DNA from: Mesorhizobium xinjiangense
GTDB lineage: Bacteria; Pseudomonadota; Alphaproteobacteria; Rhizobiales; Rhizobiaceae
NCBI RefSeq assembly: GCF_009749525.1
Contig: NZ_WOAC01000031.1
Location: forward strand, 1-50,459
DNA length: 50,459 nucleotides
Reading direction: 5' to 3'
Below the pieces are notes generated by a model that was given only the letters and a program-made list of their open reading frames with translations, made no database searches and was not told the DNA's origin. The translations under genes were made by a program, and so were the position numbers. The first letter of the stretch is position 1; each line of letters starts with the position of its first letter. This document shows, in pieces, positions 7,837-15,704 of this stretch.

Positions 7837-8156
7837 TGGATGAGCTTCGCATTTGGGCCGGACCGATCGCTGCAGTGATTTCGATCGCAACGGCCATCTA
7901 CACCTTCCTGACGGCCAGCTCGAAGCGCAATGCGGCCGAGCTCGAGAAGAGCACGCAGAAGCTCATCGACCATGACAGGCGCATCCAGGAGATCGAAACG
8001 GAGATGCGTCACGTGCCGAGCAAGGAAGACATTTCGGAGCTGAAGCTGCAACTCGCCAACCTCGCGGGAGAGGTCGGCCGCCTGGCCGAAAGCAATGGCG
8101 GTGTGTCGCGCGCCGTCAGGCGCATCGAGGAGTACCTGCTCAAGGAGAAAGGCTGA
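7836..8156 (+). CDS. Mu-like phage membrane coiled-coil protein (DUF2730)
   Basis: A 106-aa protein with one N-terminal membrane helix (IWAGPIAAVISIATAIYTFL) followed by a long charged coiled coil (residues about 30-100, KSTQKLIDHDRRIQEIETEM). This is the layout of the DUF2730 proteins of Mu-like phages, which lie between lysis and packaging genes. Role unproven. Coupled to the upstream gene (TGATG). Confidence 0.7.
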   Translation: MDELRIWAGPIAAVISIATAIYTFLTASSKRNAAELEKSTQKLIDHDRRIQEIETEMRHVPSKEDISELKLQLANLAGEVGRLAESNGGVSRAVRRIEEYLLKEKG

Positions 8157-8157
8157 C

Positions 8158-8361
8158 ATGGAGTTTGGCGACTACCTCACGGCCGATGCCCGGCTGACCA
8201 TGCTCAAAGAGCTGGCAAAGCAGAATGACGGCCGCCTCGCCGAACGCCTTGAAACCCAGGAGAAGGCCAATGATGTCCAACGCCAGATGCTGGAAGCGGC
8301 GGCTCGCCTCCCTCGCGATCGCAACGAGCTTGCTGAGCGGCTGCGCGACGGTGAATTCTGA
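8158..8361 (+). pseudogene. Chimeric remnant: Mu-like small protein joined to spanin-like tail
   Basis: 67 codons. The first 25-30 residues (YLTADARLTMLKELAKQNDG) match the start of the Mu-like VpaChn25_0724-type proteins, which are normally about 100-120 aa. The remainder (LEAAARLPRDRNELAERLR) instead looks like the C-terminus of an Rz-type inner-membrane spanin, whose partner lipoprotein gene overlaps it in another frame. This suggests a deletion that removed the 3' part of the first gene and the membrane anchor of the second. The translated product would have no membrane segment. Confidence 0.45.
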
Positions 8362-8527
8362 CGGGGTCATGCTCGGAGCGTGTCCGCCCGTCGTCGAGTA
8401 CAGCCGCGAGTTCCAGGCGCAGGCGGCCAAGGAGCTGGCCCTGCTGCCGGAGGGAACGGCGATCGCGGAGATGCTGAGCAACTACGCTGTGATGCGGGAG
8501 CAGGCGCGGGCATGCGGTAGCCGATGA
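8270..8527 (+). CDS. Outer-membrane spanin-like lipoprotein (Rz1 role)
   Basis: An 85-aa lipoprotein: basic N-terminus, hydrophobic stretch LASLAIATSLL and lipobox LSGC, so Cys24 would be the lipidated residue. It overlaps the upstream frame for 92 bp, the nested arrangement typical of Rz/Rz1 spanin pairs that disrupt the outer membrane in lysis. ATG 8270 (or the adjacent ATG 8273) is chosen because GGAGAAGG lies just upstream; longer in-frame starts would spoil the signal peptide. The C-terminal MLSNYAVMREQARAC segment is typical of related rhizobial phage proteins. Its inner-membrane partner appears to be deleted. Confidence 0.65.
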   Translation: MMSNARCWKRRLASLAIATSLLSGCATVNSDGVMLGACPPVVEYSREFQAQAAKELALLPEGTAIAEMLSNYAVMREQARACGSR

Positions 8528-8566
8528 TCTTCGCTTGCGCCCGGGCCTCACCGGCACCACGTCGTG

Positions 8567-9034
8567 TCAGGCGGCCTCGTAGCTGGTGAACACCTCGGTG
8601 CTGCCGTCGCGCCAGATGAGGAACACGTCGTAAGCCTCGCGGCTTTCCTCCGGCCCCATGCCGGGCGAGCCGTAGGGCATTCCGGGCACGGCAAGGCCGA
8701 CGGCATCGGGGCGTTCGGACAGCAGTTTGCGGATGTCCTCCGGCGGCACGTGGCCTTCGATGAAGTAGCCATCGATTTCGCCGGTGTGGCAGGAGATCAT
8801 CTGCTGCGGGATGCCGTTGTCGAGCTTGTGGCGGATCAGGAGCGTACCGAAGCTGGTCTCGGTGGTCACCTCGAACCCTTCGGCCTGCAGGATACGCACC
8901 CAAGCCTCGCAGCAGCCGCAATTCGGATTCTTCAGGACGTGGATCGCGGATGTGCCCTCCGCCATACCCAGCGCAGGGAGGGATGCGGCGAAGCTTGCGG
9001 TGAAGGCCATCATGGCACGTCTGGTGAGGGTCAT
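8567..9034 (-). CDS. DUF411 periplasmic protein, metal-resistance associated
   Basis: A 155-aa secreted protein of the DUF411 family, often found beside copper or zinc/cadmium resistance genes; proposed metal binding, role not established. Residues 1-25 form a signal peptide with an Arg-Arg pair (TRRAMMAF) and AMA cleavage site. The NPNCGCCEAW motif near residue 40 offers three cysteines, with a further Cys-His pair (ISCHTG) and a Met/Gly-rich loop (GMPYGSPGMGPEE). Lies 12 bp downstream of the metal P-type ATPase and on the same strand, so almost certainly co-transcribed with it. Confidence 0.88.
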   Translation of the reverse strand: MTLTRRAMMAFTASFAASLPALGMAEGTSAIHVLKNPNCGCCEAWVRILQAEGFEVTTETSFGTLLIRHKLDNGIPQQMISCHTGEIDGYFIEGHVPPEDIRKLLSERPDAVGLAVPGMPYGSPGMGPEESREAYDVFLIWRDGSTEVFTSYEAA

Positions 9035-9046
9035 CGGTATGTCCTT

Positions 9047-11347
9047 TCAGGTGGTCGCGTTTGCATGCAAGGAGCGCGACTCCGCCGTGTCTTGCCCGGC
9101 TTGTCCTGTCGTCTCGGAAGGTTCGGAAGGTTCGGAAGGCCGGTAGAACAGGAGCCGCAGCGCGTTCAAAGTGACGAGCACGGTGGCGCCGGTATCGGCG
9201 AGGATCGCGATCCAGAGGCCGGTGATCCCCAGCACGGTGGTCACGAGGAAGACCGCCTTTAGCCCCAGCGCGATCGCGATGTTCTGGCGGATATTGCTCA
9301 TGGTCGCGCGGGCGAGCCGGATCTTGCCCGCCACGTCCGTCACCCGGTTGCGCAGGATCGCTGCGTCGGCCGTCTCGAGCGCCACGTCAGTGCCCGAGCC
9401 CATGGCGACGCCGACATGGGCGGCGGCGAGCGCAGGAGCGTCGTTGATCCCGTCGCCGATCATCATCACCCGGGCCTCGGACGTCAGGCCCCGGATCGCG
9501 GCGACCTTGTCTTCCGGCATGAGTTCGGCGCGATGGTCGATCCCGAGCCCCCCGGCGATCGCCTGGGCGGTGCGTGGATTGTCCCCGGTCAGCATGACCG
9601 AGGAGATGCCGAGCGTGCGGAGTTGCGCGACGGCGACGGCCGCGTCTGCCCGCGGCTCGTCCCTGAGCGCGATCAGCCCCAGGGGCACGTTCTCGCGGAG
9701 CACGATCACCACAGTCTTGCCCTCGGCTTCCATCGTCGCCACGCGACGCCGAAGGTCGTCGTCGAGCGCGCCGCGCTCGTCCGCCAGCCGCGGCGAACCC
9801 ACGCACACGGTCGCGCCGTCGATCGAAGCCTCCGTGCCCTTGCCGGGCAGCGCGCGGCCGCCGGTGGCCGAAGCCGCGGGGACGCCCCGCCGATCGGCCT
9901 CGGCCGAGATCGCGAGGGCCAGCGGATGGCTCGCGCCGCTCTCGACGCCGGCGGCGACGGCCATGAGGTCATCCTCGCTCCCGCGCAGCACCGTCACGTC
10001 CGTCACCCGCGGCTTGCCATGCGTCAGCGTTCCGGTCTTGTCGAAGGCGACATGGGTGGTCCGCGCCGCCGCCTCGATCACCGCGCCGCCCTTCATGAGC
10101 AGGCCGTTTCGCGCCCCGGTGGAAAGCGCCGAAGTAATTGAGGCCGGGACCGAGATCACCAGCGCGCAGGGGCAGCCGATCAGCAGCAGCGCCAGCGCCC
10201 GGTAGACCCAGTCGACCCACGCCTGTCCGAAGGCCAGCGGCGGGACGACCGCCACTAGGAGTGCGGCCCCCACTACGGCGGGCATGTAGACCCGGCTGAA
10301 GCGGTCGATGAAGCGTTCGGTCGGGGCGCGGGCGCTCTCGGCCTCTTCCACGAGTCGGACGATGCGGGCGATGGTGTTGTCCTCTGCCGCCTTCGTGACC
10401 CGCACGCGCAGCAGCGCCTCCGCGTTGATCGACCCGGCAAAGACCTCCGCGCCAGGCTCCTTGAGGCTCGGGACGCTCTCGCCGGTCACCGGACTCTCGT
10501 CGACGCCCGAGGTGCCCTCGATCACCTCGCCGTCGCAGGGCACGCGGTCGCCAGGGCGGACCTGAACCACCTGGCCGACCTGAAGTCGGCCGGCCGGGAC
10601 CTCCCGCGTGCGTCCGCCCACTTCGAGCCGCGCCGTCTTCGGCACGAGCTTCGAGAGCGCGCGGATGCTGTCGCGCGCCTTGCCGGCCGCGACTCCCTCC
10701 AGCAGTTCACCGACCGCGAAGAGAAAGACGACGAGTGCGGCCTCTTCCGCCGCGCCGATCACGAGCGCGCCGCCGGCGGCGATGGTCATCAGCATCTCGA
10801 TCGTGAAGGGCATCCTTGCCCGCGTCATGGCGAACGCGCGCCGCGCCACGGGGACGAGCCCGAGCAGCGTGGCGAGAATGAAGGCCCAATGGGCGATGTC
10901 CGCGGGGAACGCGATGCGCGATGCCCAGGCTGCCGCCAAAAGGGCTCCTGTGACGATCACGAGCCGCCCCTTCGCTGACTGATGCCAGGACGGTGCCGGG
11001 GCCTCCTGCGGTCCTTCAGGGTCTTCCGCTGGACCGCCCTCGGGGTCCGGGGCTTCCGCTGCCGTGGGAAACGCACCGTCGGGCAGGACGAAGCCACCCT
11101 TGGGCTTCTCTGGTCGTGCCCCCTTGGGCGCGATGCCGAACCCGACGCCGCGCACGGCTTTCTCGACGGTATCGGGAGATGTCTGGCTTTCGTCCAGCGT
11201 CAAGCGCAGCCGCTCAGCCATCAGTGCGACATCGACATCCGCCACGCCGGGCAGTCGCTCGACCGCACCGCGCACCTTGGCGGCGCAGGACCCGCAATCC
11301 ATGCCCGTCACGCGCCATTCGCGTTGTCCTGGGCTCGAGTCCGCCAT
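9047..11347 (-). CDS. Heavy-metal P1B-type ATPase (Zn/Cd/Pb exporter type)
   Basis: Exports divalent soft metals across the inner membrane with ATP. 766 aa. In order: an N-terminal metal-binding domain with GMDCGSCAAKV (Cys18, Cys21), a Pro/Glu-rich linker, paired membrane helices, the A-domain loop with TGES, the membrane metal site IGCPCAL near residue 391, the phosphorylation motif DKTGT near 436, the HP motif (SHPLALAI), TGDN and GDGINDAP near 630, and the last helices with TLNALRLL typical of ZntA/CadA. The extreme C-terminus carries a SEP triplet repeat and no His-rich tail. Its promoter faces a MerR gene and has the unusual 19-bp spacer recognised by that family, so expression should rise with the metal. 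DUF411 gene follows. Confidence 0.93.
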   Translation of the reverse strand: MADSSPGQREWRVTGMDCGSCAAKVRGAVERLPGVADVDVALMAERLRLTLDESQTSPDTVEKAVRGVGFGIAPKGARPEKPKGGFVLPDGAFPTAAEAPDPEGGPAEDPEGPQEAPAPSWHQSAKGRLVIVTGALLAAAWASRIAFPADIAHWAFILATLLGLVPVARRAFAMTRARMPFTIEMLMTIAAGGALVIGAAEEAALVVFLFAVGELLEGVAAGKARDSIRALSKLVPKTARLEVGGRTREVPAGRLQVGQVVQVRPGDRVPCDGEVIEGTSGVDESPVTGESVPSLKEPGAEVFAGSINAEALLRVRVTKAAEDNTIARIVRLVEEAESARAPTERFIDRFSRVYMPAVVGAALLVAVVPPLAFGQAWVDWVYRALALLLIGCPCALVISVPASITSALSTGARNGLLMKGGAVIEAAARTTHVAFDKTGTLTHGKPRVTDVTVLRGSEDDLMAVAAGVESGASHPLALAISAEADRRGVPAASATGGRALPGKGTEASIDGATVCVGSPRLADERGALDDDLRRRVATMEAEGKTVVIVLRENVPLGLIALRDEPRADAAVAVAQLRTLGISSVMLTGDNPRTAQAIAGGLGIDHRAELMPEDKVAAIRGLTSEARVMMIGDGINDAPALAAAHVGVAMGSGTDVALETADAAILRNRVTDVAGKIRLARATMSNIRQNIAIALGLKAVFLVTTVLGITGLWIAILADTGATVLVTLNALRLLFYRPSEPSEPSETTGQAGQDTAESRSLHANATT
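9114..9140. repeat. Three tandem 9-bp repeats inside the ATPase gene
   Basis: Three consecutive units of TCGGAAGGT (last base C in the third) encode the Ser-Glu-Pro repeats near the C-terminus of the ATPase. Copy number can change in frame without disrupting the protein. Confidence 0.8.
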
Positions 11348-11381
11348 GGTCGTTCTCCGTCGTGATTCCCGATCGGCTCTC

Positions 11382-11412
11382 GATATACGACCTACAGCAA
11401 CTGTAGGTTCAA
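11382..11412 (-). promoter_or_regulatory. MerR-type promoter/operator of the metal ATPase
   Basis: Reading leftward, TTGAAC (-35) and TATATC (-10) are separated by 19 bp instead of 17, and the spacer region holds the perfect dyad ACCTACAGCAACTGTAGGT (11390-11408, 8-bp arms, 3-nt centre). A stretched spacer with a central dyad is the hallmark of promoters twisted open by metal-bound MerR-family activators. The regulator is encoded divergently at 11512. Confidence 0.85.
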
Positions 11413-11477
11413 GCCCCGCTCGTCGTTCTTGTGCGAGAGCTTCGTCCTCGTGAAACCTTGTTCGCCATCGGAGAAAA

Positions 11478-11496
11478 ACCTACACAGGCTGTAGCT
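11478..11496 (+). promoter_or_regulatory. Second, imperfect copy of the MerR operator
   Basis: ACCTACACAGGCTGTAGCT repeats the operator core CTACA...TGTAG with a mismatched outer pair. It lies 16 bp upstream of the regulator's ATG, where binding would block its own transcription. Confidence 0.5.
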
Positions 11497-11511
11497 ATCA
11501 GGAGACCTTCC

Positions 11512-11937
11512 ATGCTCGCCATCGGCACGCTCGCCAAGCGCACCGGCACGAAGGTGCAGACCATCCGCTACTACGAGCAGATCGGGCTGTTGCCCGAGCC
11601 GGGGCGGACGGAAGGCGGGCAGCGCCGCTACGACGAAGAGGATCTCGACCGTCTCGCCTTCATCCGGCACGCGCGCCAGCTTGGCTTCACGCTGGAAGCG
11701 ATCCGCGAGTTGCTCGATCTGTCCGACAATCCGGGCCGCCCCTGTGCGGACGTGGATCGCATCGCGCATCGCCAGCTCAAGGAGGTGGAGGCGCGGATCG
11801 CCCGGCTGGAGGCTCTGCGTGCGGAACTGAAGCGCATGCTCAGGGAATGCAGCCGCGACACCGTCTCCGACTGCCGGGTACTCGAAGTCCTCCGCGATCA
11901 CTCCGCCTGCCTCTCCGACCACGAGACCGGCGCCTGA
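11512..11937 (+). CDS. MerR-family metal-sensing regulator (CadR/PbrR/ZntR-like)
   Basis: A 141-aa regulator with the winged-helix N-terminus ([16 protein letters not shown]), a long dimerisation helix (residues about 80-115) and a cysteine pattern for metal sensing: Cys near 77 at the start of the helix (GRPCADVD), then [10 protein letters not shown] and SAC in the C-terminal loop. This fits the Zn/Cd/Pb branch rather than the mercury or redox branches. ATG 11512 has GGAG seven bases upstream; a longer frame starting at 11431 would run through the operator and is rejected. Divergent from the ATPase; the next gene, a ynfA remnant, begins 2 bp after its stop. Confidence 0.9.
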   Translation: MLAIGTLAKRTGTKVQTIRYYEQIGLLPEPGRTEGGQRRYDEEDLDRLAFIRHARQLGFTLEAIRELLDLSDNPGRPCADVDRIAHRQLKEVEARIARLEALRAELKRMLRECSRDTVSDCRVLEVLRDHSACLSDHETGA

Positions 11938-11938
11938 C

Positions 11939-12073
11939 GTGCCGACCGCGGTGATCTACCCGCTGGCCGCGCTGGCCGAAATTGCCGGCTGCTTCGCCGT
12001 CTGGGCCTGGTGGCGGGGCGGGACATCTGCGCTCTGGCTCCTGCCGGGCGTGGCCAGCCTCGCGGGCTTCGCT
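11939..12073 (+). pseudogene. ynfA: N-terminal part of ynfA (UPF0060 membrane protein), truncated
   Basis: Begins at GTG two bases after the merR stop and reads [19 protein letters not shown] and [15 protein letters not shown], the first one and a half membrane helices of the YnfA family (about 108 aa when complete). After about 45 codons similarity ends; the frame then reads meaningless residues to a stop at 12116-12118. The lost part is replaced by the 3'-truncated end of a leftward serine recombinase gene. YnfA genes are frequent companions of MerR/metal modules, so this was probably the third gene of the metal island. Confidence 0.75.
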
Positions 12074-12074
12074 G

Positions 12075-13267
12075 GGCGCGCCTGGGCCTGCCGCAGGGCC
12101 CGGTTGACCTCGATGTAGCTGTAGTCGCGGTCCGGCTCGTAGCCGATCAAACGGTAGGCGCGCAGCAGGCTGCCGAAGCGGCTGCGATAGGCGCTGGAGG
12201 ACGGCAGATCGTCTTCCTCGTCGATGATCAGCCCCGACAGCATGCCCTGACGCTTGAGGAGCGCGCAGGGCGTCGAGCAGTTCCCCGTCCGAGAAGTGGC
12301 GGCTGCGCGCATCGACGATCTCCCGCGCGCGCCGGAACAGCGCCTGATCGACGATGGCCGGATAGGCGCCTTCGGCCCGGATCCACATCTCGCGCGGGTT
12401 CACCACGCGGCGCTGCTTCAGCTTGAACGACACCTTCGCGAAAACATTGTTCCCGATGTATTTTTCATTCGTCAGCACCTGATGCACGGTTGCCCGGGTC
12501 CACAGCCGGTCGAGATCGGTGCGGTATCCTCCGGCGTTCAGGGCCTCCGCGATCTCCCGCTCGGGCCGCCCCTCGTTCACGAACATCTCGTACATGCGCT
12601 GGACGACCCTCTGTTCCTCCTTGGGGCCGGGGACCAGGATCACGCGGTCGGTCTGCAGGCTCTTCTGCTCGCCGCGCGACAGTTCGCCCTTCGAGTTGCC
12701 GTGCTCGTCGATCAGCACCCGCCGCAGCCCGTATCCGGCCGCGCCGCCCTGACGATAGCCAAGCTCCACGAGGCGGCATTGCCCGGCGAAGACCTTCACC
12801 GAGAGTTCGCGGCTGTATTCACCAGCCATCACCCGCTTGACTGTCTTCAAAAGGTTCGAGCCGATGCTGCCGTCGTTCTCGAACTGCTCGCCGCAGTAAT
12901 GGACCCGAATGCCGGCGCGGGAACAGACGTGCTCGTGATAGGCGCCTTCGTCGGCATCCTGAAACCGGCCCCACCGGCTGACGTCATAGACGAGGATTGC
13001 CTTGAAGTCGGCTTGGCCGGATTGGACCTCGGCCATCAGGTTCTGCAATGCCTCGCGGCCGTCGAGCCGCAGCCCGGAACGCCCTGAGTCCTCGAACACG
13101 CGCAGGATCTGCAGGCCGCGGGCGGCGGCATAGCTGCGGAGAACGTCGAGCTGGTTCTCGGTCGAGTATTTCTGGTGATCGGTCGACATCCGGACATAGG
13201 CGACTGCCGGAACGTCCTGTTCTGCCGCCGCGCTACCGTCCTCGCTGTTCGCCCGGCCGCCTCTCAA
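12075..13267 (-). pseudogene. Large serine recombinase, frameshifted and 3' truncated
   Basis: Site-specific recombinase of the resolvase/invertase superfamily with a long C-terminal part, the type that integrates mobile elements. The N-terminal catalytic domain is intact: YVRMSTDHQKYSTENQ contains the nucleophilic Ser, with VYDVSRWGRF and the YSRELS helix after it; a recombinase domain (YRTDLDRLWTRATVHQVLTNEKYIG) follows to about residue 335. At 12257-12266, in a CGCGCG tract, a net 2-base loss (or 1-base gain) shifts the frame; the protein continues in the next frame (LLKRQGMLSGLIIDEEDD...IEVNRALRQ) and is then cut at the ynfA junction. The start is TTG with GGGGAG upstream. A truncated catalytic protein could still be made, but full function is unlikely. 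Confidence 0.8.
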
Positions 13268-13567
13268 ACGTGCATCTCCCCATCACCGCCAACGACGCCA
13301 GCACCGCTGTGCGGGATACTCGGCAATATCGTCGGACACAGGGGACACTCGAGCGTTAGAAAAGGCGATCTCCGATAAGGGCAGGTCCTTTCCCAGCCTG
13401 CCATTCAGCCGTTGCAACCGTTGGGTGGCGCGGGGCGCAGATTCGAAAAACATGGTCGTCACCGTCCAATAGAGACCTGCTTAGCCAGACGAGGTCGGGG
13501 GGTCGTCTCGGGCGCAAAGTAGATTCTCCCGTTTTCATGGCTCTCCAAAGATTTAACGGAGAGAAAC
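13268..13567. other. Intergenic region upstream of recombinase
   Basis: 300 bp between the recombinase start and a rightward small gene. No frame with protein-like composition, no clear promoter pair and no strong hairpin are seen. If the recombinase used a nearby attachment site it may lie here, but none is recognisable by eye. Confidence 0.4.
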
Positions 13568-13873
13568 ATGGAGATGCGGGTGAAGATGGGCACAGTTGTG
13601 CCGAAGATGGGCACACTTTTGCACCTGAACGGCATTCCGGGCGATTATCGTGGTGCGATAGCCTTGGCTTTGCATACGGAGCTCGGCTCGACTCATCGGG
13701 CGATCAAGACCGCGATGCGGTGGACGGGAGCCAGCGAGAGAACCGTGAAATACTGGTTCGCGGGTGAGCGCGGGCCGAGCGGCGAGCACCTGATCTTACT
13801 CGCACGGCATTCCGACGCCATCGTGTTGGTGCTCCTGGCGCTGGCGGAGCGGTGGATCAAGGACGACGATTAG
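13568..13873 (+). CDS. Small hypothetical DNA-binding-like protein of mobile islands
   Basis: 101 aa from an ATG with GGAGAG upstream. The central region (HRAIKTAMRWTGASERTVKYWF) has the spacing of a helix-turn-helix followed by a conserved-looking GERGPSGEHLILLARHSD segment and a hydrophobic C-terminal helix. Not assigned to a named family. Proteins of this build occur next to recombinases and conjugative elements, suggesting a small regulator. The 5' end contains two copies of AAGATGGGCACA, the first within an inverted pair GGCACA/TGTGCC, possible self-binding sites. Confidence 0.55.
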   Translation: MEMRVKMGTVVPKMGTLLHLNGIPGDYRGAIALALHTELGSTHRAIKTAMRWTGASERTVKYWFAGERGPSGEHLILLARHSDAIVLVLLALAERWIKDDD

Positions 13874-13962
13874 GAGCGTGCGCTACCTCCGGGGTCCGGG
13901 CGACCTCTTGTCCTGCGTTCGTTTTTGGTTATCTTGAATACAGAAGAAGGAGGACGGCCGCC

Positions 13963-14220
13963 ATGCCGCGCACCACAACGATGACCGTACGCGTGAGCGG
14001 CGCTCTCAGCGAGTTCGTCGCGACGCACGTTGGCGAGGGCGGCGCCTATGAGAACGTCAGTGAGTACATCCGCGACCTGATCCGCCGCGACAAGGAGCGT
14101 GCGGAGCGTGAAGCCTTCGATCGCCTGAAGGCGGAACTGAACCGGGCGTTCGCTGCGCCCGAGGAGAGCTACACGCCCATGACCGCCGCCGAGGTGATCG
14201 CTCGAAACCGGCGGGCCTGA
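13963..14220 (+). CDS. parD: ParD-like antitoxin (ribbon-helix-helix)
   Basis: 85-aa antitoxin of a type II toxin-antitoxin pair. The N-terminal strand and helices (TMTVRVSGALSEFVATHV, then YENVSEYIRDLIRRDKER) form the ribbon-helix-helix DNA-binding fold of ParD/CopG proteins, and the acidic/Arg-rich C-terminal part binds the toxin. ATG 13963 follows GAAGGAGGA. Four bases separate its stop from the toxin start, so translation is coupled. Expected to repress its own promoter, which should lie in the about 90 bp upstream. Confidence 0.87.
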   Translation: MPRTTTMTVRVSGALSEFVATHVGEGGAYENVSEYIRDLIRRDKERAEREAFDRLKAELNRAFAAPEESYTPMTAAEVIARNRRA

Positions 14221-14224
14221 GCCC

Positions 14225-14533
14225 ATGGCGATCCGGGTCCAGGAAGCGGCCTCGGTGCGTCTCGACGAGATCTACCGCTACACCCGCGACCAGTGGGGCG
14301 AAGCGCAGGCCGAGGCATACATCACCGGGCTGTTCGACGCCTTCGAGAAGATCGAAAGCCGCGGAGTGATGTCGAGGCCTGTGCCGGCCGAGTTCGGAGT
14401 AGAGGGATACTTCTTCCGCTACGAGCGGCATTTCGTGTACTGGAGACGGCTCGGCAATGGCGACATCGGCATCGTCACCATCCTGCACGAGCGGATGCAC
14501 CAGAGCGACCGGTTCAAAGCCGACTTTGGGTAA
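14225..14533 (+). CDS. parE: ParE/RelE-superfamily toxin
   Basis: 102-aa toxin partner of the ParD-like protein. N-terminal VQEAASVRLDEIYRYTRDQWG is the helix pair seen in ParE toxins, and the C-terminal sheet (GYFFRYERHFVYWRRLGNGDIGIVTILHERM) carries the Arg/Tyr/His-rich surface of the RelE/ParE fold. ParE members poison DNA gyrase; some relatives cut mRNA, and sequence alone does not separate these. The pair likely stabilises the mobile island. Confidence 0.87.
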   Translation: MAIRVQEAASVRLDEIYRYTRDQWGEAQAEAYITGLFDAFEKIESRGVMSRPVPAEFGVEGYFFRYERHFVYWRRLGNGDIGIVTILHERMHQSDRFKADFG

Positions 14534-14873
14534 ACCATTTTAGAAAAAGGGAAATACAGATCCGAAGCCGAACGGCGGAAAGCTCGAAAGAGGTGGAGAA
14601 GGTTGGATGTGAGGCCCATCCCCTCCGCCAAACGCCGCCGATTGCCCTCCACGGCGCGATACTGTCACCGACCGCGGCACGCCCACCAAGCGGCATAGCA
14701 AACCGTCGATTCTACGCTGCAGCCCGATATATCTTGGTCGGGGTTACCAACTGTTTCAGCGCAACAAAGGCGGCGTACGGCCCTTGCAGGTGGCCGTCGT
14801 CATGGACCATAACCTTCGCAGTAGTCAGGCGCAGAAGTGTCGTTTTAATCCGGATTTTCGCGACAACTGCCTT
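14534..14873. other. Gene-free gap downstream of the toxin
   Basis: 340 bp between convergent genes. Nothing protein-like, no clear hairpin with a T-run and no repeat shared with the rest of the window were seen. Confidence 0.4.
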
Positions 14874-15704
14874 CTATTTTGGAAGCGGAATCCGATAGAT
14901 CGCTCCATCGCCCCATGCGGCGGTGAGCAAGGATGCTTCGTCAGGGGCGACCACCAAGCCGACCGGGCTTCGCAGTCCATCCGCAACGGCCCGGGACTGG
15001 CCGTCCGGCAGGACTTCCCGCACTGTTGTTCCGCCATAATCCACCACGAACACGCGGCCGTCCTTCGTCGTCGCCACGCCAGGGCCAGGCGTGCCGAACG
15101 CTTCGCCGGCCTCGATGCGCGAACCGTCCGGACGCAGAAGCGTGACCCCACCGCCGATGTTGGAAACAACATAGCCGTTGTCCGGTGTCTGGACCGCTCC
15201 GACCGGCGTTCGCAAGCCGTCAATGACGGGTTCCAGACCGCCGCTCCCGGTCACAGTGAGAATCTGGTTGGTGCGGCGGTTGGCGATCAGCAATCGGCCG
15301 GTCCTGTCGAAGCTCAAGCCGGCTGGTGTCGCAAGGCCGGTCACATGTACGCTGCGCTCGCCGGCCGGGGTGAAGCGATAGACTTCATCGCGGGAATAAG
15401 AGGCGACGTAGATCGTGCCATCAGGGCCGATCGTCAGCCCGGAAGGGCCGGAAATTCCATCCGCGAAGGTGGTGCGATTCCCGGCAGGGTCGATGCGCGA
15501 GACGCGACCCGCACCCCATTCCGCCACGAACAGATTGCCCGCAGCGTCGAACGCCATGCCGACCGGCGAGCTGAAACCGTCCCATAATTTTTCTGGCGTG
15601 GCCGGGTTCGCATATGCGGAAGTCGGCCCGATGATCGGGAAGGCAGGAACCACAGCGAGAGCGAGAGCGCCGGCGGCGGTCAAAGAGCGAAGCGTGTTCA
15701 TCAT
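14874..15704 (-). CDS. Secreted NHL/SMP-30-like beta-propeller protein
   Basis: 276 aa with a signal peptide (hydrophobic core AAGALALAVVPAFPIIG, cleavage after AYA or ANA near 32). The mature part is five to six repeats of the pattern SPVGMAFDAAGNLFVAEWGAGRV, GPSGLTIGPDGTIYVASYS and similar, which form an NHL/SMP-30-type six-bladed propeller. These include lactonases and ligand-binding scaffolds; no conclusive metal-site residues can be named. Last gene of a three-gene MerR-controlled operon; its ATG overlaps the end of the preceding gene. Exported to the periplasm; substrate unknown. Confidence 0.8.
   Translation of the reverse strand: MMNTLRSLTAAGALALAVVPAFPIIGPTSAYANPATPEKLWDGFSSPVGMAFDAAGNLFVAEWGAGRVSRIDPAGNRTTFADGISGPSGLTIGPDGTIYVASYSRDEVYRFTPAGERSVHVTGLATPAGLSFDRTGRLLIANRRTNQILTVTGSGGLEPVIDGLRTPVGAVQTPDNGYVVSNIGGGVTLLRPDGSRIEAGEAFGTPGPGVATTKDGRVFVVDYGGTTVREVLPDGQSRAVADGLRSPVGLVVAPDEASLLTAAWGDGAIYRIPLPK

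Noticed and set aside
14534-14873. Hidden gene in the gap after the toxin
   Set aside because: All frames are short, with shadow-like composition and no ribosome site.
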